The notes under the pieces: generated by a model
What the model saw: the letters and a program-made list of their open reading frames with translations, nothing else
The model's database searches: none
Told to the model about the DNA's origin: nothing
Position numbers and translations under genes: made by a program
Source: JBFWUM01 sp050247255
GTDB taxonomy: Bacteria > Acidobacteriota > Vicinamibacteria > Vicinamibacterales > UBA2999
Assembly: GCA_050247255.1 (NCBI GenBank)
Contig: JBFWUM010000001.1
Coordinates: forward strand, 62,001 to 126,000
Reading direction: 5' to 3'
DNA length: 64,000 nucleotides
In this document: positions 27,380 to 35,600 of the stretch, piece by piece
How positions within the stretch are numbered: the first letter of the stretch is position 1
Layout: each line of letters starts with the position of its first letter

Positions 27380-27393
27380 AGCGCCGAGGCCAT

Positions 27394-27546
27394 ATGACCA
27401 CACCCCATGAACCCAAGCGCACCGGCCAGGAGAAGCGCCCTTACCATCGGCCGAAGCTGACCGAGTACGGGTCGGTCGCCAAGCTGACCAGGACCGGGGC
27501 CGGCACCATCCTCGAAGGGTCGTCGCCGAACAAGATGATGATGTAG
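27394..27546 (+). CDS. Lasso-type RiPP precursor peptide (50 aa)
   Basis: This is a 50-residue peptide too short for most gene finders. The leader (1-33) carries Y17-x2-P20-x-L22-x3-G26-x5-T32, the leader pattern of lasso precursors, with Thr at the penultimate leader position. The predicted core is TGAGTILEGSSPNKMMM (34-50). Its Glu lies at core position 8, right for an eight-residue macrolactam ring with the N-terminal Thr. If processing occurred after Thr34, a Gly1-Glu7 ring would result. The tail and loop hold two Ser and three terminal Met. It lies directly after a cyclase-like gene, with a PqqD-like gene before that, under its own promoter. Function of the product is unknown. Confidence 0.82.
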   Translation: MTTPHEPKRTGQEKRPYHRPKLTEYGSVAKLTRTGAGTILEGSSPNKMMM

Positions 27547-27554
27547 CCTGCGCC

Positions 27555-28688
27555 GTGTCGTTGGTACTCGAAGAGCATCGGCGCTACCTCGCCGATTCGG
27601 TCCGGCTCGACGCGTTCAGCCGGGCGATCAGCGCCGTCGTTCGACCCGGCGATCGAGTCCTCGACCTGGCCAGCGGCAGCGGCATTCTCGGCTTCCTCGC
27701 CTGCCGCGCCGGCGCGGCCCGTGTGTACGCCATCGACAACAGTCCGGCCATCCAGCTTGGCCGCGACCTGGCCAGCGCCAACGGCCTCGGCGATCGCATC
27801 ACCTTCCTCCGCGAGTTTTCCACGCGCGCGATCCTTCCCGAGCCTGCCGACGTGCTCGTGTTCGACCAGCTCGGCCCCATGGGGTACGAGGCCGGCGTGT
27901 TCGAGTTCGGACGTGATGCGAGGCAGCGGCTCCTGGCACCAGGCGCACGCATCATTCCCTCCGCCGTCGATCTCTCGTTCGCCGCGGTCGAGAGCTCGGT
28001 CCTCCGACAGCAGGTCGCCTTCTGGAGTGAACCGGGCCGGGATTTCGACCTGTCCAGCATCGGGCCCCTGGCCGCGAACACGGTGTACACGTCGGAGGGC
28101 GGGGATCTGCGCCGGTTGAGCGACGCCGGCGTGGCAGCCTCGCTCGACATCGGCGGCGATGCCACGCACATCCAGGCGGCCTTGACACTGTCGCTTCGTG
28201 AACCCGGGCGGCTCGACGCCCTCTGTGGATGGTTCACCGCCCACCTCGCCCCGGGTGTCACCATGACCAACGCTCCCGACGCGGCGGCGCGCATCGATCG
28301 TCGCGTGGGGCTGCTGCCGATCGAGCCCGCCGTGCCGGTGCGGCCTGGAGACCAACTCACGATCACGCTGTTGATCAGGCCCGCCGACGAGCAGATTGCG
28401 TGGAGTGGTGAGGTTCGCCGCGATGGACAGGCGGTCGCGACGTTCCGTCACAGTTCCTTCCAGGGCGAGATCATTCCTGACGAGGCGCGGCAGGCGGCGG
28501 ATCCGGCCACGCGGCCGCGGCTGTCGGCCCTCGGCGAAGCGCACCGCACCGTCCTGCAGATGTGCGACGGCACCGTGCCGGTTGCCGACATCGAGCGCGC
28601 CATTCTCGAGCGGCACGCGTCGGCACTGGGGAGTCCTGCCGCCGCCGCGGCGTTCGTCCACGAGGCGATCAACGCCAACTGCCGCTAA
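27555..28688 (+). CDS. SAM-dependent methyltransferase (PRMT-like) with PqqD-like C-terminal tail
   Basis: This encodes 377 aa beginning at GTG eight bases after the precursor stop. Motif I is VLDLASGSGILGFLACRAGA (about 36-55), motif II is VYAIDNS, and PADVLVFDQLGPMGYE (about 95) resembles the double-E/THW region of protein arginine methyltransferase-type enzymes. A beta-barrel follows. The last 55 residues (ALGEAHRTVLQMCDGTVPVADIERAILERH) look like the helical half of a PqqD/RRE domain. That suggests leader-guided modification of the adjacent precursor. The methyl acceptor cannot be read from sequence. Confidence 0.78.
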   Translation: MSLVLEEHRRYLADSVRLDAFSRAISAVVRPGDRVLDLASGSGILGFLACRAGAARVYAIDNSPAIQLGRDLASANGLGDRITFLREFSTRAILPEPADVLVFDQLGPMGYEAGVFEFGRDARQRLLAPGARIIPSAVDLSFAAVESSVLRQQVAFWSEPGRDFDLSSIGPLAANTVYTSEGGDLRRLSDAGVAASLDIGGDATHIQAALTLSLREPGRLDALCGWFTAHLAPGVTMTNAPDAAARIDRRVGLLPIEPAVPVRPGDQLTITLLIRPADEQIAWSGEVRRDGQAVATFRHSSFQGEIIPDEARQAADPATRPRLSALGEAHRTVLQMCDGTVPVADIERAILERHASALGSPAAAAAFVHEAINANCR

Positions 28689-28692
28689 CGAG

Positions 28693-29619
28693 ATGCACTG
28701 TTACCGCGTCGGTGACCTGACGGTCGCGTCAGCGTCCGCCGTGGCCGGATTGCACGAGATCGAGACGGCTTCCACCCTGTGGCGCTTCGTCATCCGGCGC
28801 GGCGACCCGCCGCGGGTGCGCCGTGCGTATCACCGCGCCGACAGCCCCGGGTATACGCACCGGTGGCGCACGCTGGGCCGCCTCGGCTTCGGGCACATCA
28901 TCCACTTTCACCGCGCCGCCACCTTCGTGCTCGACGTGGCCGGTCAGCAGATCACGGCCTTCCAACGCCGCGGCCAGTCGCGCGAGGAGATCCAGCAGTT
29001 GCTGGTGGCGCAAGTGCTGCCGCTCGTCCTCGGCCTGGGAGGACGCGTGGTGTTGCATGCCAGCGCGGCGGTGTCGGCGCGCGGGGCGCTCGCGTTTGTC
29101 GGCGCGCCGCGTCAGGGAAAGTCGTCGATTGCGCTGGCGCTCGCCGCGCGCGGCTATGCCGTGGCGGCGGATGATTGCCTGGTGATCGATCCGCGCCGCG
29201 GCTGCCGCATCGTGCCAGTGGATGTGGGCGTCCGCTTGTGGCCGGACGCCGCGCTCCGACACGGGGCGACATCGTCCGGACAGCGTGCCGGGTTTGCAGC
29301 GCATGCCCGTGGTAAGCGGCGTGTGCCGCTGGCCGACCTTGGCATACGCGGCGTCGCGCGCCGGCCTGTCCTGCGTCGGCTGTACCTGCTCAATCCCGGC
29401 GGCCGCCGGGTCTCGTCGGCGCCCGTGGCGCCGAGGGAAGCGGTCATTCGATTGCTCGAGGCGAGCTTCCAGCTGGATCATGACGCCGCAGACGCCATGC
29501 GGCAGGCCTTCGAGAACCTGACACGGGTCGTTGAGGCCGTCGAGGTGCGGCGGCTCTCGTATCCGCGATCACCAACCTGCCTGCCCGAGATCGTGCGCAC
29601 GCTCGAAGCCGACGGATAG
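28693..29619 (+). CDS. HPr kinase-like protein (lasso tailoring kinase candidate)
   Basis: This encodes 308 aa with a P-loop GAPRQGKSSIALALAARGY at residues 137-155 and AADDCLVIDP shortly after, matching the HprK/P catalytic core (Walker A and the following acidic strand). The N-terminal ~130 residues differ from the HPr kinase sensor domain. HprK-like kinases without an HPr partner are found in lasso clusters, where they phosphorylate a serine of the peptide, and in HprK-related/PqqD systems of polysaccharide loci. The ATG at 28693 lies five bases after the methyltransferase stop. The upstream open frame is rejected as overlap. Confidence 0.8.
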   Translation: MHCYRVGDLTVASASAVAGLHEIETASTLWRFVIRRGDPPRVRRAYHRADSPGYTHRWRTLGRLGFGHIIHFHRAATFVLDVAGQQITAFQRRGQSREEIQQLLVAQVLPLVLGLGGRVVLHASAAVSARGALAFVGAPRQGKSSIALALAARGYAVAADDCLVIDPRRGCRIVPVDVGVRLWPDAALRHGATSSGQRAGFAAHARGKRRVPLADLGIRGVARRPVLRRLYLLNPGGRRVSSAPVAPREAVIRLLEASFQLDHDAADAMRQAFENLTRVVEAVEVRRLSYPRSPTCLPEIVRTLEADG

Positions 29620-29642
29620 AAGACAGGCGCCTCGTACGCAAT

Positions 29643-29671
29643 AAAGGGCTCCGGAACCTCCGGAGCCCTTT
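29643..29671. terminator. Strong bidirectional intrinsic terminator
   Basis: A perfect 13-bp stem (AAAGGGCTCCGGA / TCCGGAGCCCTTT) encloses a three-base loop (ACC). The arms begin with AAA and end with TTT, so the stem is followed by T-rich sequence on both strands. It sits between the plus-strand kinase gene (stop 29619) and the minus-strand giant gene (stop 29694), and fits termination of both. Confidence 0.85.
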
Positions 29672-29693
29672 GTGTGTACGAACCGCCTGGCGG

Positions 29694-32600
29694 CTACGGA
29701 ATGAGCGTCAGTCGGCCGCTGCTGTTCATCGTTAAGCGGTCAGCGAGCACCGTGCCCAGGAGCTGCGCGCCGCCGTTGATCGTCACGGTCCTCGTCGGCA
29801 CGAACACCGATCCATACAGGCTCATGCTGTTGTTGAGCTTGAGGTTGCCGTTCGTGACGCGCAGCGTCACCCAGTCGGGCCGTGCCGCCGCGCCGATGTT
29901 CCCGGTCGGAGCCATCTGGTTGCGCACGGTGATGATGACCGGCCCGACGACCTGGATCTGGCTGCCGGCGTTGAGCGTCAGCGTCTGGAAGTTGTAGACC
30001 GCCGGCTCGGTCGCGCCGGCGACACCGAGGATGAAGACGCTCCCGGAGTTGGCGATGAACGTCCGGTAGGTCCCCGGGGGTACCGCCACCTGGCGTCCGC
30101 TCTGGTTGATGGTCAGGTCACGCAGCGTCGCGAAATTACCCGGCGTCTGGCTGTTGTTGTTCAGCTGTACGTTCCGGGTGCCGCCATAGTTGGTCGGCGG
30201 GTTCGCAATCGTCGGCCAGGTTTCCGGATCCGTCCGGCGGACGACGTGGCCGACCGTGGCGCCGCTGTTGATCGTCACGCGGTGGTTGGTCGGCGTGGCC
30301 GCGCCGCTGCCGTTGATCGTCCCCTGGTAGTTCGGCGTGCCGTTGATGGTAATCGCCGGCATGCCGCGCATCAGCAGGTCGCCGGTCAGCGTCGCGTTGC
30401 CGTTGAACTGGATGTTCACGGCATTCATGATGTGGACCGTCCCGTCGACGATGCTGCTGGAGTTGAAATAGGTCTCGCGGCGAATCTTCGCGCCGGCCGC
30501 AGGTGTCGCCGTCACCTCGATCGTCACCGTCGCCGCGGCGCTTGCCGCGGTGCCCCGCAGCGCCCGGTAGGTGAACGTGTCCGTTCCGGTGAAGCCGTCT
30601 TCAGGCGTGTAGGTGAACGCGCCGTTGGCCTGCAGCGTGAGCGTCCCGTTCGCGGGTGTCGTGACGACCTCGGCCGTCAACGAGCCCTCGCCGGGGTTCT
30701 CGTCGTTGCTGAGCACGCCTGGCGCCGGCGTGGTGAGCGCCGTGTTGATCCGCGTTTCGTAGGCATCAGCCACCGCGGTCGGCGCCCCGGCCGTGACCGT
30801 GATCGTGACGGTCGTGCTGGCGCTCTCGGCCTCATCCTCGTCGACTGCGCGGTAGGCGAAGGTCGCCGTTCCCACGAAGCCATTGGCCGGCGTGTAGGTA
30901 AACGAGCCGTCCGGGTTGAGCGACACCGTCCCGCTCGAGGCAGGCTGCGCCAGTTCGGCCGTCAGCATGCCGCCATCGGGATCGGAATCGTTGTCGAGCA
31001 CCCCTTCGCCGCTGACGGTGAGGGTCGTGTTGCCCTCGACCGTGTAGGTGTCGGCGGTGGCCGTCGGCGCGCGATTGACCCGGATGCTGACGGTGGCCGT
31101 GTTGCTGGTCTGCGAGCCACGGGTGATGCGATAGGTGAACGTCGTCGTCCCGCCGAAGTTCGCGGGCGGCGTGTAGGCAAACGCCCCGTTGGTCTGGAGG
31201 ACCACGCTGCCGTTGCCCGGGTTCGAGACAATGGCGACCGTCACCTGCCCCTGGCCTTCCGGCACCTCGTCATTGCCCAGGACGCCAGGCGTCTGCACGT
31301 TGAGCACGGTCCCGGCGCTGGCGACGTACTGGTCGTCGACGGCGGTCAGCGGCGCCGCCACCGTGATCGTCACCGTCACCGGCTCGCTCTCGCCCTCGTT
31401 CTCGTCGCGGGCGCGGTAGGTAAAGGTCACCGAGCCGCTGAAGCCGGTGGCCGCGACGTAGCTGAAGGAGCCGTCCGGGTTCAACGTCAGCGTCCCGTTG
31501 GCCGGGCCGCTGACCAGGACCGCCGTCAGGTCGTCGTCGTCGCCGTCAGAATCGTTGTCGAGCACGCCCGGCGCCGGCACCTCCAGCGTGTCGCCGGCGG
31601 TGGCTTCGTACGAGTCAGGCGCGCCGGTTGGAACCTGGTTCGGCGCGGTGATGGTCCAGGTGAAGCTCGCGGACCCCGATGCGCCCATCGTGTCGTTCAC
31701 GGTCACCGTCACCGAGTGCGTCCCGACGCCGCTCGCCGCCGGCGTGCCGCTGATGATGCCGGTGCTGCCGGCGATGGCGAGCCCGGGGGGGAGGCCGGTG
31801 GCACTGAACGTGAGCGCCTGCTCGTCGGGATCGCTGGCGGCGATCTGGAGCTGGACCTCGGTGCCGGCGACCGTCGTCTGGTTCGTCGCCGAGACCGACG
31901 GCGGCTGGTTGGTCGGTCCGCCGTTGCACGCGTTCAGCAGCGGACCGTTGGCCACCGTCGAGTCCCACCGGCAGACGCTGTCAACCGCGCCGCCGTTTCC
32001 CTGGTCGTGCGGCACCCCGACGAACACGCGTCCGGTGCAGCTGCCGCCGTTCTCGTCCGTGGCTTCGAAGCCGATCTCGTAAACGCGGCCGTTCTGGCCC
32101 CCCTGGCGCTCGCGGCGCACTCTCGCCTCGTCGTCGCCGACGCCCCAGCCGTCGATGGCGAACGCGCCGTCACCCAGGGTGTCGGTCGGCTCGTCCTGCC
32201 AGATGTACTTCACCACCACGTCGAGGTCATCGCCATCGCCGTCGGGATCGGTGATCCCTTCGATCTCGATTTCGTCGGTGCGGCGATGGTTCGGCGGCCA
32301 GAGCGTCGACGGCGAGGCCGTTGCCGCGGAGCAAATCGGCGGGGCGTTCTGCGACAGGACCGTGATCGTGACCGTCGCCGTGGCGGCGAGCCCGTCGCCG
32401 TCGATCGCATCGTAGGTGAAGGTGACCGGGCCGGTGTAGCCGAGCGTGCTCTCGTAGGTGAAGCCGCCGTCGGCCAGCAGCATCAGCGTTCCGCGTGACG
32501 GGCTGGTCACGCGCGCAGCGGTCAGCACGGCGTCGTCGACATCCGTGTCATTGGTCAGCACGCCGGGAGCGGGGACGACGAGCGTCTGTCCTTCCACCAC

Positions 32601-35600
32601 CGTGTAGCTGTCGTTGACCGCCGTCGGCGCGTCGTTGACCGACGTCACCGTGACCGTCACCGTCGCCGTGCGGCTCTCCGTGCCGTCGCTGATGGTGTAG
32701 GTGAACGTGACGGTGCCGCTGAAGTTGGCGGCCGGCTCCAGGCGCACGGTGCCGTTGGTGTTGATGGTCACGGCGCCGCCGCTTGCCGGCTGCGTCACCG
32801 CGGTGACCGAGAGGCTGTCATCGTCCGGGTCGCTGTCGTTGGCCCTGACGTCGATGTCGAGCGGCGTGTCCTCCGGCGTCGTCGCGGTGTCGTCCACCGC
32901 CACGGGCGGGTCGTTGACCGGCGTCACTGTGACGGTGACCGTCGCCGTGGCGCGGTCATCGTCCGGATCGGCGAGGGTGTAGGTGAACGACGCGGTGCCG
33001 CTGTAGTTGGCAGCCGGCGTGAAGGTAATCGTGTTGTCCGAGACCGAGATGCTGCCTGCGGCCGTCGGCGGCGGCGTCGTGGCCACGATCGTGGCCGTCC
33101 CATCCGGGCTGCCGTCGTTGTCGAGCACGTCGATCGTAACCGCGGTGTCCTCAGCGGTTGTCGCGCTGTCGTTGACGGCCGTCGGCAGGTCGTCGATCGG
33201 CCGCACCGTGACCGTGACGGTGGCGGTGTCCGTGTCGCCGTCCGCGTCGGTGATCGTGTAGCTGAAGGTCGCCGTGCCGAAGAAGTTGGCGGCGGGGGTG
33301 AACAGGATCGCCCCGCCCTGGATGGCCGCGGTGCCGTGTGCAGCCGGCGGCGCAGTGATGCCGGTCAGCGTGAAGTCGTCGCCGTCCGGGTGCGTGTCGT
33401 TCGCCGTCACCGCGATGGTGGCCGCGGTCTCTTCGTCAGTCGCCGCGCTGTCGTCCACCGCGTTCGGCGGGTCGTCGACGGGCGTGACGGTGACGAAGAC
33501 GGTGGCGCCGTCGGTCAGGTTGGAGCCGTTACGGATGTCGTAGGTGAACGTATCCTCGCCGAAGAAGTTCGTGGCCGGCGTGTAGCGCAAGGTGCCGTCC
33601 GGATTCTGGGTGACGGTGCCGCGGCCCTGCGTGAAGGAGACGACGCTCAGCGCATCACCGTCAGGGTTGGCGTCGTTCAGCAGGACGGCGACGTCGATCG
33701 GCGTTTCTTCCGGCGTCGTGACGAAATCGTGGCTGGCGTTCGGCGGGTCGACGGCGCCGGTCACCGTGATCGTCACGGTGCCGATGGCCGTCAGCCCGCC
33801 GCTGTCGCGCACCCGGTAGGTCAGGGAATCGGCGCCGGTGTAGTCGGCTGCTGGCGTATAGAGAATCGTGTTGCCGCTGATCTCGGCCCGGCCGTGCTGC
33901 GGCGCCTGCACGATCGCCACCAGTTCGAGCGTGTCGCCGTCATCCGGGTCGGAATCGTTGCCGAGCACCAGCACGCTGCCCGGCGTGTCCTCCGCGACGG
34001 TCAGGGTGTCGCTGGCACCGACCGGCGGCCGGTTCAGCACATAGGTTGCCGTGCGGACGGTCTCGGCGTTGGTGGCCCAGTCTGTCCCGAAGAAGGTGAC
34101 GGTCGTCGAGCCGCCGGCCGTCAGCACCAGCGTGGTGCTGCTCCCGGACACGACCACCTGGCTGCTGCACGCGGCAGGGGCATCCGGCGCGTCGCACGCG
34201 GCGCCCGACAGCTGATAGCGCACGTTGCGGACGCCCGACATCGGGTCGGCGCCGCCCAGCGTCACCGTGAGTGGGCCGACATAGGTGCCGCTCGCCGGCG
34301 AAGCCGTCGTTTGCGGCGCCGTCTTGTCGATGGCGACGACCGGCGAGAAGACGGTGGCCGTGTTGCCGACCAGGTCGGTCAGCGTCACCTGCACGCGCTG
34401 GTCCATGCCTTCAGCGGTGAACGTCGCGCTCGACGCGAGCACCGACGCGCCGGCCGGCGGTGTGCTGGCCTCGACCATCGTGACGCTCGTCGGTGTCTGG
34501 GTGTCGGTCTTCACCGCCGTCAGCGTGACGTCGGTCTTCCACCAGCGGCGGTCGTTCGGGTCCGTGCCGACGTGGGCTGGTGCCTCGAACGTGACCGTCG
34601 GCGGCTCCAGGTCGAGCCAGAAGGCGAGCTGCTGCTCGCCGCTGGGATTGCCGTAGCCGTCCCACGCCTGGAAGACGATCGTGTGCCGGCCCGATTCCGT
34701 CAGGCTGATCAGTGCGCTGCCGCCGCCGACTTTCGTTTCACCGTCGATGTCGACCGGCGCCGTCGGATTGGCTTCGTTCGGCGTGAACACCACGGTGTGC
34801 GTCCCGGGCTGACGCGCCTCTTCTGGCCCAATGAAGCGATAGGTGATGCGGCTGATACCCGACGATTCCGCGCTGCCGCCCCCGGGCGAGGGGTCAGACG
34901 CGATCAGGTTGATGCGGCCGTCCCCGTAGATCGGCTCGCTGTTGTACGAGTATTCGGTGCCCAGCGGGTCGGCGGTCACAACCGGCGGATTCTGCTCGCA
35001 CGACTGGCAGACGATCGGGACCGTGACCGTCTTCGTCGCCGCCGCCGTCGCGTTCACGCCGTTGACCGGGTTCCCCTCCGCGCCGATGGTGAACACCATG
35101 TCGGCGGCCGAGGAGTCGAGCGCCTTGAACCGGAACTTGTAGGTGAGCACCTGCCCCTGCTGCAGATCGGCTTCGGGCAGCGGCCCGGTCACCGCCTCGG
35201 CGATCGGCACGCTGATCGGCAGCGAGTTGGCGTCCACCGGCTGGGCAGGCCCCGTCCACGACAACGTCGGCTCGACATCCAGAACAGTCGCCTTCAGCGG
35301 CGGCACGACGATGCTGTAGGTGACGTAGAAGTCCTCGTTCGGGCGGACGCTGGTCGTCGATCCGCCCGAGTCGGCCGGTGCCCACGTCTGGTCGAACACC
35401 GCCAGCGCCGGGATATCGAACATCTGCACTTTGTCGAGGCCGGGGACGACGACGAAGTATCGGCCGACCTGGTCCTGCGCCACTGCGCGCGGGAAGCCGG
35501 CGAGCCCCCCCTCGGACCGCAGCCGGAACGCGAACTCCGCTTCCGGTTCCGCCGCTTCGAGGTTGACCTCGAAGACCGAGATCTCCTGGTCGCGGTGGTT

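Noticed and set aside
27355..27393. Riboswitch or leader element before the precursor gene
   Set aside because: The gap is only 39 bp and is explained by a promoter and ribosome binding site.
30246..32498. 750-aa plus-strand open frame
   Set aside because: It is also antisense to the giant gene, with low-complexity Arg/Val/Gly composition and no recognisable family.
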